Assembly: GCA_034440235.1 (NCBI GenBank)
Contig: JAWXBR010000061.1
Span: forward strand, 1-8,817
DNA from: JAWXBR01 sp034440235
GTDB lineage: Bacteria > Bacteroidota > Ignavibacteria > Kapaibacteriales > Kapaibacteriaceae
Direction: 5' to 3'
DNA: 8,817 nt
Shown here: piece by piece, positions 1 through 7,344 of the stretch
Numbering within the stretch: position 1 is the stretch's first letter
How the letters are laid out: every line of letters starts with the position of its first letter
Made by a program: the position numbers and the translations under genes
Notes under the pieces: generated by a model
Database searches by the model: none
What the model was told of the DNA's origin: nothing
What the model saw: only the letters and a program-made list of their open reading frames with translations

Positions 1-62
1 ATTGACGGGGTAGTGCTCAATTCAGTGGGAAGCGTTAAGGGACGGGATATGTTGAGATGCTT
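1..62. other. Left flank without a recognisable gene
   Basis: These bases lie beyond the amidase stop codon. One plus-strand frame is open from base 1 to a TGA at 82-84, and one minus-strand frame is also open, but 20-27 codons without a stop are expected by chance and neither peptide resembles a known family. No T-tract terminator is visible here for the amidase transcript. The stretch may hold the last codons of a convergent plus-strand gene or plain intergenic sequence; the window cannot decide. Confidence 0.4.
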
Positions 63-1178
63 TCAATGTGACGCAGAACGCTGATAGAGTTCTGCGTATG
101 CAACGATGGCTTTTACAATGGCGTCGGCAGTTTCTTGTTGACCCGTTGCGCTGCTTATGTATGCCGCATCCTTTGTGTTTGAGAGAAAGGCTGTTTCGAA
201 TAGGATGTTGGGCATTGAAGCACCTACGAGAACGTAAAAGCCTGCCTGACTTACACCACGATCGGTGAGTCCGGTGCCGATGTGTACTTCTTTCTGCATT
301 GAACGCGCAAGTTCTTCGCTAAACCGAACAAAACTACGCTGTGCCATCGTAGCTACGATAAGCTGCTCTTCGTCCATTCCCGCATATCGTTTTGTCGAGC
401 GCTCGTACTGAATCGATGAATTCTCGCGTGCTGCAACGCGGGCGGCGTCGGCGTTGCGTCCCGGACGTAAGATGTACGTCTCGCAACCATGCGCTGGATG
501 TGGTTTCGTTGGCATGCTGTTGCAATGAATACTAACGAAGAGTTTGCCTTTGGCATCGTTAGCAATCTGGGTCCGTTTAAACAACTCCACAAACACATCC
601 GATTCGCGTGTCATTACAACGCGAGTCTTTGGCAGGTGTATAGCAATCAACTCTTTAACCTTTTTTGCTATCGCCAGAGTGACCGTTTTCTCGCTTACGT
701 CGTTCACGCCAATGGCACCAGCGTCAATACCGCCGTGTCCGGCATCAAGGACAATAACATCAAGCAGCCATTTCGGGTCGGCTGTTATCTGTACAGGCTG
801 CAACTTAGAATTGTAAATGGTCAGTGCAAGTCTGCCAGTTCCGTTTCTCTTTAGCACCGCAGAATCCGGAGCAGACGCAAGCGTACATCGAATCACAAGC
901 ATGGTTCGAATCAATTCAGATTTTACGAGGAGTCCGTTGTTCGTGCACGACGTATCAACAGCGTCCGGATCTAACACAACGTTCGGAATTCGAAGTACGA
1001 TTGTGCTTCCAAGCACCTCTGCTCTCTGATAAGAGGGTAACGTCTCATTGGACTTGACAAGTACAACAATGCCTACGGAGGTCGAAGACGCAGAGATTCC
1101 TGTTATGCGCAGCGTTACGGCTTGTGACACACACACCTGTATAAGCGTAAACGCAATCCATAAAGCGCCAATACGCAT
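63..1178 (-). CDS. N-acetylmuramoyl-L-alanine amidase (Amidase_3), exported
   Basis: Zinc-dependent peptidoglycan amidase that cuts the bond between N-acetylmuramic acid and L-alanine of the stem peptide; expected in the periplasm, acting in cell separation or wall turnover. The 371-residue product starts with a signal peptide (residues 1-20, MRIGALWIAF... ending VSQA). A beta-rich region resembling an AMIN-type targeting domain follows (about 22-125), then the Amidase_3 domain (about 141-365). The expected metal and catalytic residues are present: His148 in DAGHGG, Glu163 in VSEK, His218 in SIHCN, and catalytic Glu328 in LFETAFLSN. I chose the ATG at 1178 because it begins directly with the signal peptide; a TTG at 1193 would add five residues and overlap corA. 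It lies 7 nt downstream of the corA stop, so the two are probably co-transcribed. The AMIN assignment is weak; the amidase assignment is firm. Confidence 0.93.
   Translation of the reverse strand: MRIGALWIAFTLIQVCVSQAVTLRITGISASSTSVGIVVLVKSNETLPSYQRAEVLGSTIVLRIPNVVLDPDAVDTSCTNNGLLVKSELIRTMLVIRCTLASAPDSAVLKRNGTGRLALTIYNSKLQPVQITADPKWLLDVIVLDAGHGGIDAGAIGVNDVSEKTVTLAIAKKVKELIAIHLPKTRVVMTRESDVFVELFKRTQIANDAKGKLFVSIHCNSMPTKPHPAHGCETYILRPGRNADAARVAARENSSIQYERSTKRYAGMDEEQLIVATMAQRSFVRFSEELARSMQKEVHIGTGLTDRGVSQAGFYVLVGASMPNILFETAFLSNTKDAAYISSATGQQETADAIVKAIVAYAELYQRSASH
71..97 (-). other. Perfect 9-bp stem-loop over the end of the amidase gene
   Basis: ACGCAGAAC (71-79) and GTTCTGCGT (89-97) are perfect inverted repeats around a 9-base loop. 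They cover codons close to the amidase stop (63-65). Neither strand has a run of T after the stem, so it is not a standard intrinsic terminator. It could be a 3' mRNA-stabilising hairpin, a factor-dependent terminator element or chance. Confidence 0.4.
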
Positions 1179-1185
1179 GGCGGCA

Positions 1186-2175
1186 TCAACCAAGCCAGCC
1201 CCTTTTCTTAAACACGATAGCCATGCCAGTGGCCACGACTATTATTATTCCCCACACCATCATATAACCGTATTTCCAATCGATCTCTGGCATAAACCTG
1301 AAATTCATGCCGTACACACTGCAGATAAATGTCAAAGGCAGGAAGATCGTGCTGATAACCGTCAACACCTTCATGACCTCGTTGAGCTTTGATGCGGTTG
1401 CTGAGAAGTACACCTCCATGAGCGACATAGCAAGCTCGCGCGTGGCCTCGAGCTGATCGGCTACACGAATGAGATGATCGTAAACATTGCGATAATAGAA
1501 TGATTCGTCGCGACTGATTAGGTCGAAATCGCGTCGTGCAAGCCGATTGACAATCTCGCGGGTGTAGACAACAATGCGACGCATGGTCTGAATGCGTCGT
1601 TTCGTTGCTAGTATTTCATGCAGGCAATTCAGGCTTGGGTTCTCTAAGGTAGACTCTTCAAGTGCGTAGAGTTTGTCCTCCATGCCAGTTACAAGAGGCA
1701 GGTAGTCTGCCACCATCGCATCGAGAATAAGATGCAGTAGGTAGTCGGGGCCTCTGCGGAATGCTCTGCTGCTACGCTCACACGCGGTGCCTAGAGCTTC
1801 AATTGCAGGTATGGGCTTGATATGGTGTGTTATGAGAGCTGTTGCGCCAATAATTATGCTGAGCTGGGCATCATTGTCTGCATCGGTGCTAAGGTCGTGC
1901 ACAATCACGAACAGGTATTCACCATAATCTTCAACCTTAGGGTGATGTACATCCTCTTCTGGATTGTTTCGCCTTGCTCGGACGATGTCCGAGCGCACTA
2001 GTTCGTGCACAGGGAACCACGACCTCAGTACCTGTTCCTCCTCTTGTGGTGTGGGATCGACCATATCTACCCACACCAGCGCATCTACCTTCAGTTCTGA
2101 AACGGGCATCGCTGACAAGTCATCGATTGTGACCTTTTTAATTGTCGATTCGTTGAGGATGCGAATAGTAATCAT
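1186..2175 (-). CDS. corA: CorA family magnesium/divalent cation transporter
   Basis: Inner-membrane pentameric channel for Mg2+ (also Co2+/Ni2+ in the family). The 329-residue product has the usual order: a large soluble N-terminal domain (about 1-240), a long helix leading into the pore, and two C-terminal membrane segments (about 268-288 and 304-323). The signature GMN motif is at 289-291, followed by the short external loop with MPEIDWKYGY, and the protein ends in the basic cytoplasmic tail KKRGWLG. Length matches the family (about 315-350). I chose the ATG at 2175 because the sequence from there (MITIRILNES) reads as a normal CorA N-terminus. A TTG at 2259 would add 28 unrelated residues and run into rlmD. 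No Shine-Dalgarno sequence precedes the start. It is the first gene of a two-gene minus-strand unit with the amidase and is divergent from rlmD. Confidence 0.95.
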   Translation of the reverse strand: MITIRILNESTIKKVTIDDLSAMPVSELKVDALVWVDMVDPTPQEEEQVLRSWFPVHELVRSDIVRARRNNPEEDVHHPKVEDYGEYLFVIVHDLSTDADNDAQLSIIIGATALITHHIKPIPAIEALGTACERSSRAFRRGPDYLLHLILDAMVADYLPLVTGMEDKLYALEESTLENPSLNCLHEILATKRRIQTMRRIVVYTREIVNRLARRDFDLISRDESFYYRNVYDHLIRVADQLEATRELAMSLMEVYFSATASKLNEVMKVLTVISTIFLPLTFICSVYGMNFRFMPEIDWKYGYMMVWGIIIVVATGMAIVFKKRGWLG

Positions 2176-2210
2176 GATTGGAAAAGATGCTGGTGCTTGG
2201 TTAACGTAGT

Positions 2211-2236
2211 TTTGCGATGCTGAAGCATTGTGCAAA
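2211..2236. promoter_or_regulatory. Imperfect dyad in the corA/rlmD divergent region
   Basis: The arms TTTGC and ATGCT on the left and AGCAT and GCAAA on the right form a dyad around a central GA. The inner arms touch, and the outer arms are offset by one base on the left and three on the right. The dyad covers the proposed rlmD ATG (2217) and sits 36 bases upstream of the corA ATG, where promoters for both genes must lie. Immediately before it, 2207-2215 (TAGTTTTGC) matches the Bacteroidota -7 element TAnnTTTG, but no TTG occurs at the usual 17-23 base spacing upstream. It could be an operator, an RNA hairpin over the start, or chance. Confidence 0.25.
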
Positions 2237-3689
2237 TCTAGTGGGCAGACCCGTGACAACGTTGGAACGTGATTCGGAAATAGAACTGAACGTAGAATCT
2301 ATTGGATTCGAGGGCATCTCGGTCGCACGTCATGATGGACTTGTGATCTTTGTTGAGGGGGCTCTGCCTGGTGAACGTGTACGAGCACGCATGCGGTTTA
2401 AGAAAAAGCGATTCTGGGAAGCCGAAACGCTTGAGGTGTTGCAGCCATCAGAGCACCGCATCCAGGCGCCATGCGTGCACTTTGGCATATGCGGAGGATG
2501 CAAATGGCAGCACCTAGCATACTCAGAACAGCTGCATTGGAAGCGTCAGCATGTGGTAGATGCCTTCGAGCGCATCGGACATGTTCCGGTGGGAGAAGTA
2601 GACCCCACAGTAGCCTGTGAACGTGATTATGGGTACCGCAATAAGATGGAGTTCTCGTTCGGGGCCTCTGCCTGGTTAACGAGAGCTGAGATTAACAGCG
2701 AGGAAATGTTCGATATGTCGTTTTCTCTTGGACTGCACGTACCTGGACGTTTCGACAAGGTTCGTAACCTTGACCATTGCTGGATTCAAAACGAACATGC
2801 AAATGCATTGCTAAAGAAGGCGCACCAGTTGTCGCGCGAATATGCTATAAGCGCTTACCATGCTCGGTCTCACGAAGGATTCGCACGCAACGTAGTGCTT
2901 CGTTCAAGTGCCACGACTGGCGCCATCATGGCTTGTCTTATTACAACAACACCAAAATCGAAGAGTGAGAACGCATTTATCACAGCTTGGATGGACTCAT
3001 ACGAAGGACTACCCGAAGGCTCGTCTGTACTACACGCTATTAACGACACGTGGTCGCCAGTGGCTACTGGTACGATAACAACGCAGCACGGACCAGGCTA
3101 TTTAGAAGAGACATCGCATGGTATCACCTATCGTATCTCGATGTTCTCATTTTTTCAGACGAATACGTTTCAGTTGCCAAAGCTTGTGGGCATTACCATC
3201 GATGCAGCTGAGTTAACGGGCTCTGAAGTAGTGTGGGACTTATACTGTGGCACTGGTACTCTTACATTGCCAGCGGCCAAAAGGGCAGGTCATGTCGTTG
3301 GGGTTGAGCTGTCTGCATCATCAATTGCCGACGCTCGCGCCAATGCTGAGCGAAACAACATCAATAACGTAGAGCTTCACGCCATGGACCTGCATATTCC
3401 TACAGCAATTCAGGCATTGAAAGGTTTGCCGCACCCCGATGTAATTATCATCGATCCGCCGCGCAACGGAATGCATCCTAATCTTGCGCAACACATTCTT
3501 TCGGTTGGTGCCCGGCGCATTGTGTATGTGAGTTGTAATCCAGCCACGCAGGCTCGTGATTGCGCGCTGCTGAGCGAGAGATACAGTGTAAGCCATGCAA
3601 CTCCAGTTGACATGTTCCCACAGACCTACCACGTTGAGAATGTTGCAGTACTAAACAGGTTAGCGGATGATCTGGATAGGCAGGAATGA
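2217..3689 (+). CDS. rlmD: 23S rRNA (uracil-5-)-methyltransferase, RlmD/RumA type
   Basis: SAM-dependent enzyme that makes 5-methyluridine in 23S rRNA (U1939 in E. coli numbering). The 490-residue product has an N-terminal TRAM RNA-binding domain (about 18-75) and iron-sulfur cluster cysteines C86, C92 and C95 (CVHFGICGGC), with a likely fourth ligand at C188 (DHCWIQ). The Rossmann methyltransferase domain carries FFQTN (312-316), the SAM loop DLYCGTGTLTL (341-351), DPPR (413-416), nucleophile C440 in YVSCNP and the probable base E474 in HVEN. All catalytic parts are present. The start is uncertain: ATG at 2217 is the first Met, but homology to the TRAM domain begins only near residue 18, so GTG at 2253 is possible. 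No Shine-Dalgarno sequence is seen. The gene is divergent from corA, and its last 30 bases overlap the end of the convergent subtilase gene. A paralogue such as RlmC cannot be fully excluded, but the [4Fe-4S] plus TRAM layout favours RlmD. Confidence 0.93.
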   Translation: MLKHCANLVGRPVTTLERDSEIELNVESIGFEGISVARHDGLVIFVEGALPGERVRARMRFKKKRFWEAETLEVLQPSEHRIQAPCVHFGICGGCKWQHLAYSEQLHWKRQHVVDAFERIGHVPVGEVDPTVACERDYGYRNKMEFSFGASAWLTRAEINSEEMFDMSFSLGLHVPGRFDKVRNLDHCWIQNEHANALLKKAHQLSREYAISAYHARSHEGFARNVVLRSSATTGAIMACLITTTPKSKSENAFITAWMDSYEGLPEGSSVLHAINDTWSPVATGTITTQHGPGYLEETSHGITYRISMFSFFQTNTFQLPKLVGITIDAAELTGSEVVWDLYCGTGTLTLPAAKRAGHVVGVELSASSIADARANAERNNINNVELHAMDLHIPTAIQALKGLPHPDVIIIDPPRNGMHPNLAQHILSVGARRIVYVSCNPATQARDCALLSERYSVSHATPVDMFPQTYHVENVAVLNRLADDLDRQE

Positions 3690-6542
3690 TGTGCCATCGA
3701 CGGTCTGCAAACGAACAAAGTAAACCCCTGTTGCCACAGGGTGAATAGTCAGCAGTGCATTGTGTTCGCCCGCACTTACATTAAAGTCTTCTACTATTGT
3801 ACTTACCGTCGAGCCAAATAGGTCTACAACATCAAGAAGTATTGGGGTCTTGGTTCGGACTGAGTATCGAATTGTGTGAGAGCCCGTGTTGATTACCGTT
3901 CCGTCGTCGACAAAAAGTACTTGATCAGTTGTTGGTAGTGGTACAAATGGAATGGCGTTCAGACCCATTCCAATAGCTCGTCTAGTACCTGCAGCGATGC
4001 TTCTTGAAATTTCTTCATAAGAATATCCTGCAGCGATTACATAGCAGATCTGCTGCGTCTCGCCTACTCCAAGAGCGAACGGACCTCCACCTAACATAAG
4101 AGAGACGTCGGTAACATTTGAATTCGTTCTTGCAACACCGCTCGACATCATACGCCACTTCTCTGCACGAATGAAGTTGTCGTATATCGATGGTGAATCA
4201 AAAGCGCCGTCGTTGTCGATTGCAAACACGTTAAGTGGCAGTGGTGAGATCATACTAACACCGACACGAGGCATGTCTTTCAGCTCTACGTTTTCGATTA
4301 GTGCAATTCCACGTTCTGCATCCCAAGCACAGCCGTTGTTTGCACCGGCCGGACCGATATCCCAATCGTGAAACTGCGATGTCCATAGCGCAGGTATCGC
4401 TGTATCACCCCGATTGGTGATGTCGTACACCATGAGAATGATATTCTTCACCGAGTCGTCATTTGACTGATAAATAGTTTGCTTGACGTTAACACCAGCG
4501 GCAAACGCATCGTAACGGTCATCAAATCGTGAGACAGTTCGAAGGCCAGAAATAACGCTGTCACGACGGACCTCAACTATCTGAGAAGCATGGAAGTTCG
4601 TGTCCTTAACCGATGCGTTCGCCCCACGAGCCACATTCGGAAGATACGTTGGTTCCTTTCCGACGAGGAGAGCCCCTTCGTAAAGAAGGTTAGGACCATT
4701 CTTATACGTAAAGCCGACACCTTGCGCATTATTCGGATAATCGTTGTATGCGATGTTGCCAGTAGAGTTTACTGTTACGGTAATATCGTTTTCAAAGACA
4801 GTACGATAGGAGGGATTAATTGTAGCGGTTACCAACTGCTTCCCAACTACCGTGTCACCATCGAGAATGCTAACCAGTACTGCAAGGTGTGCGTCTAGTG
4901 GCACATCCGATGATAACTGGATGATAATATCATCCGGTACTTGGCGCTCTTCATTCTTGCTTAATACACCAACTACAATGTCTGGTGTGATTGGAGTGAA
5001 GCTTACATTGGACGGTGCAGCGTTGACGACGATTCGCGCATTAGTGACTGGTGAGAGCAAATTTTTTACGGTCAGGTGGAGGTGTAGACGTTCCCCGGAT
5101 TCGAAGACACTGTCTGCGTTTTCATCTGTGAAAGAAGACTCTGTTACAATTGCATGGCGAATGTTTGTTGTCGTAAATGCACGCAGAGCATTAACACGAC
5201 CCATACCGATACGTCCAACTGCGAACGGATTTATCGAGTCGATGTCATCTGCAGTTGCGCGAAGAATGGCGAGAACGTCATCAGGGGATAGTTCTGGACG
5301 CACAAGGCGAAGCATAGCTGCAATAGCTGCCACGACGGGCGATGCCATTGAGGTACCGTCGTATGCCGTGTACTCGTTGCCCGGTATGGTCGAGAGGATG
5401 CTCTGACCAGGAGCACAAACATCGACCGTGCTATGCCGATTAGAAAAGAACGCGAGCTTATCGAGCGCATTTGTGGCGGCAACACTTAGTACGGTTGGAA
5501 ACGCGGCCGGATAGTAGGCCTGCTCTACCGATTCATTGCCTGCAGCAGCTACGATGAGCGTACCAAGGTCGTGCGCGGTGTTGATTACATCGATGTCAGC
5601 GAATGACTGTGACGCCGAACCAAAAGAGCAGTTAATCACGCGAGCTCCGTTCGAAGCGGCGTATAAAATGCCTTCACTTGTGCGTGCAACAGTGCGGCCG
5701 AACGGATCGTCGTTGCCAACCTTTATCGGCATGAGAGTCATGCGTCTACCGACTCCGGCAACACCAATGCCGTTGTCTACAACTGCTCCAACGATGCCTC
5801 CAACATGCGTGCCATGCGGATTGCCGGGTAGAGGTGCATTGTCACCGGTGCTGCCGTCAACGCCCACGAAATCCCAGCCAAACCAATCATCTACAAATCC
5901 ATTGCCATCGTCGTCGATGCCATTGCTACGCTTGTCTCGCCCCGTGTTGTCAGTTCCGAGCTCGCCAACATTGCGCCAAATCTGACCTTGAAGGTCTTCG
6001 TGCGTGGTATCAATCCCTGTGTCGATAATTCCTACGACCACAGATCCAGAGTCCGGTAGTATATCCCACACGTCCATCGCTTTTGTAAGCGCTAAATGAT
6101 ACTGTACTGAACTAAGTGGATCATTGGGTAAAAAACCAACAGTGCGAATGGGAAGTGGCTCTGCGTATTCGACATCAGGTAATGAAGAAAGTTTGGCTGC
6201 GACAATGCGCGGTGAAAGATCACCTGCGTAGGTTATCACACAAATCTGCGATAACCGCATCCATGGCTGCTGTGAACCTAGTGCAAGGAGTGCATTGCGT
6301 GTTGCATATGCTTTGGCGACACTTGCCACTACAGCATCTGAGATGTACGGAGCAGATGTGTGAGAGCCAACGACTTTATCTACAACGTCGAAAGAACCAG
6401 AGCGGCCAGCCATCGTCCATGTTTTCAGAGAGGCTGACGAGACCTTCCACTTGACAACAACCGTCTGGGGTGCTATGTCATCTGCTGCGCGAATACTAAC
6501 TGCGCTAACGATAAACAATGCTACTATTAGGCGAAGCAACAT
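3660..6542 (-). CDS. Secreted subtilisin-like serine protease (S8) with T9SS-type C-terminal domain
   Basis: Exported serine endopeptidase of 960 residues. Signal peptide at 1-19 (MLLRLIVALFIVSAVSIRA), then a propeptide-like region (about 25-135) and the S8 catalytic domain (about 150-458). The full catalytic set is visible: Asp174 in IIDTGID, His243 in HGTHVGG, oxyanion Asn336 in AAAGNE and Ser398 in DGTSMASP. An Asp/Asn-rich segment (NGIDDDGNGFVDD, 208-220) looks like a calcium-binding insertion. A beta-sandwich typical of surface proteins follows (about 468-580; DENADSVFESGE), then a roughly 290-residue region I cannot assign (about 580-870), and a C-terminal sorting-type domain (about 885-960) with the GVYFVRLQ strand of T9SS type A domains. 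The ATG at 6542 was chosen because the signal peptide begins there and the upstream gene stops one base earlier (TAACATG). An in-frame extension to 6893 lies entirely inside that gene. Substrate unknown. Confidence 0.92.
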   Translation of the reverse strand: MLLRLIVALFIVSAVSIRAADDIAPQTVVVKWKVSSASLKTWTMAGRSGSFDVVDKVVGSHTSAPYISDAVVASVAKAYATRNALLALGSQQPWMRLSQICVITYAGDLSPRIVAAKLSSLPDVEYAEPLPIRTVGFLPNDPLSSVQYHLALTKAMDVWDILPDSGSVVVGIIDTGIDTTHEDLQGQIWRNVGELGTDNTGRDKRSNGIDDDGNGFVDDWFGWDFVGVDGSTGDNAPLPGNPHGTHVGGIVGAVVDNGIGVAGVGRRMTLMPIKVGNDDPFGRTVARTSEGILYAASNGARVINCSFGSASQSFADIDVINTAHDLGTLIVAAAGNESVEQAYYPAAFPTVLSVAATNALDKLAFFSNRHSTVDVCAPGQSILSTIPGNEYTAYDGTSMASPVVAAIAAMLRLVRPELSPDDVLAILRATADDIDSINPFAVGRIGMGRVNALRAFTTTNIRHAIVTESSFTDENADSVFESGERLHLHLTVKNLLSPVTNARIVVNAAPSNVSFTPITPDIVVGVLSKNEERQVPDDIIIQLSSDVPLDAHLAVLVSILDGDTVVGKQLVTATINPSYRTVFENDITVTVNSTGNIAYNDYPNNAQGVGFTYKNGPNLLYEGALLVGKEPTYLPNVARGANASVKDTNFHASQIVEVRRDSVISGLRTVSRFDDRYDAFAAGVNVKQTIYQSNDDSVKNIILMVYDITNRGDTAIPALWTSQFHDWDIGPAGANNGCAWDAERGIALIENVELKDMPRVGVSMISPLPLNVFAIDNDGAFDSPSIYDNFIRAEKWRMMSSGVARTNSNVTDVSLMLGGGPFALGVGETQQICYVIAAGYSYEEISRSIAAGTRRAIGMGLNAIPFVPLPTTDQVLFVDDGTVINTGSHTIRYSVRTKTPILLDVVDLFGSTVSTIVEDFNVSAGEHNALLTIHPVATGVYFVRLQTVDGTSFLPIQIIR

Positions 6543-6543
6543 G

Positions 6544-7269
6544 TTAGCGCGGAGGCCACGTAATACGTTTCCTTGCAATGCGATCTGTACCAATGCGAAC
6601 CTCAGCCACGAAATCACCGGGATAGACGGGACGCCCCTGATCGTCTTGACCATTCCACACAATCTCATACTGACCCGGACCTTGGATGCCGGTAAAGATC
6701 GAGTTGACAATGCGGGCCTGTGTAGAATAAATGACAATAGAGATTTCCGTTGTTTCTTCAACCGAGTAACGGATACGTGGAGACACATCTTCTTGTAACC
6801 CAAGTAATTTTCCGATATCGCCCAAATTGATCTGCATATTTCCAGAGCCCATCGGATACAACAGAATGCCGGGCACATACTGCGCGTTCGCAATATTTAT
6901 TCTGTTTTGCACGATTTCCTGAGCGGTCGGGGCATAGATCGACGATGGTACATTCATTGTTCGAGCAATAGCTTCCCATGCAGACTCCTGAGGAACAAGT
7001 CTCGACGCTGTTTCCATCGAGTACGAAAGTGTCCGCACATCATTAGCAAAGCGCACCCTTCCACTCAAAGAAATCTTCAGAGCCTGCCTGTATGCGCTAT
7101 CCTGCGATACAGTGTATCTCGTTGTTATCTCGCCAGGCAAGTTTTGCCGTGATCGATTGCTATCGATACCCTGTTGAGCAAACGCAAAGACACAGTTTGT
7201 CATCATTATGACTACAAGTGTCGTACAAGGTGATGTGAAAACGCGCGGCAAGGGGGCAGGAAGGGTCAT
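6544..7269 (-). CDS. Exported protein with C-terminal FlgD-like Ig domain, function unknown
   Basis: A 241-residue product with a likely signal peptide (about 1-31: hydrophobic TTLVVIMMTNCVFAFA, cleavage after AFA before QQG). The middle part (about 35-160) matches no family I know. The C-terminus (about 166-241) is a beta-sandwich of the FlgD-Ig type: IRYSV, then EISIVIYS, GPGQYEIVWNGQDDQG and the closing strand VAEVRIG. The WNGxDDxG turn is characteristic. FlgD is a flagellar hook-cap protein, but in FCB bacteria this fold is common at the ends of secreted proteins, so a flagellar role is unlikely; no flagellar gene is nearby. The ATG at 7269 gives a full signal peptide; the next Met codons (residues 22-23) would leave it too short. 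The stop is one base before the subtilase ATG, implying translational coupling and related work outside the cytoplasm. It starts only about 20 bases after a terminator. Confidence 0.8.
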   Translation of the reverse strand: MTLPAPLPRVFTSPCTTLVVIMMTNCVFAFAQQGIDSNRSRQNLPGEITTRYTVSQDSAYRQALKISLSGRVRFANDVRTLSYSMETASRLVPQESAWEAIARTMNVPSSIYAPTAQEIVQNRINIANAQYVPGILLYPMGSGNMQINLGDIGKLLGLQEDVSPRIRYSVEETTEISIVIYSTQARIVNSIFTGIQGPGQYEIVWNGQDDQGRPVYPGDFVAEVRIGTDRIARKRITWPPR

Positions 7270-7279
7270 GATTGGGCTG

Positions 7280-7317
7280 AAAATAAGAAAGCCGTCGTGC
7301 TTCGCGGCACGACGGCT
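7280..7317 (-). terminator. Intrinsic terminator after the S1-domain gene
   Basis: AGCCGTCGTGC (7290-7300) pairs perfectly with GCACGACGGCT (7307-7317) around a 6-base loop. Read on the minus strand, the 11-bp G+C-rich stem is followed by the T-rich run TTTCTTATTTTC. It lies 27 bases past the stop codon of the S1-domain gene and fits a rho-independent terminator for it. The run ends only about 10 bases before the next start codon at 7269. Confidence 0.85.
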
Positions 7318-7344
7318 CTACATTGATATTCGTTTCAAGTGTAC

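Noticed and set aside
1..84. Open plus-strand frame from the left edge as the end of a convergent gene
   Set aside because: 27 codons without a stop are common by chance, and the peptide is not recognisable; too little sequence to support a gene.
489..854. Plus-strand open frame opposite the amidase
   Set aside because: It is antisense to the conserved Amidase_3 domain, and its product resembles nothing known.
2176..2259. Upstream TTG start of corA adding 28 residues
   Set aside because: The extra residues do not resemble CorA, would overlap the rlmD start, and the ATG at 2175 gives a normal N-terminus.
3726..3741. Hairpin CCCTGT/ACAGGG as a possible terminator for rlmD or the subtilase
   Set aside because: Six-bp stem only, no T-run on the plus strand, and on the minus strand it lies before the end of the protease gene within the conserved GVYFVRLQ coding region.
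4852..5406. 184-codon plus-strand open frame opposite the subtilase
   Set aside because: It mirrors the protease coding strand, has no recognisable motifs and no neighbouring context; explained by codon composition.
5536..5985. 149-codon plus-strand open frame opposite the catalytic domain
   Set aside because: Pro/Thr/Ser-rich low-information product, antisense to the protease catalytic motifs.
6543..6893. In-frame N-terminal extension of the subtilase by 117 residues
   Set aside because: It lies wholly inside the FlgD-Ig gene in another frame, has Cys/Arg-rich composition unlike a protease propeptide, and a proper signal peptide starts at 6542.
6544..7269. Flagellar hook-cap protein FlgD
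   Set aside because: Only the Ig-like C-terminal fold is shared; there is a signal peptide, no FlgD N-terminal region and no flagellar gene nearby.
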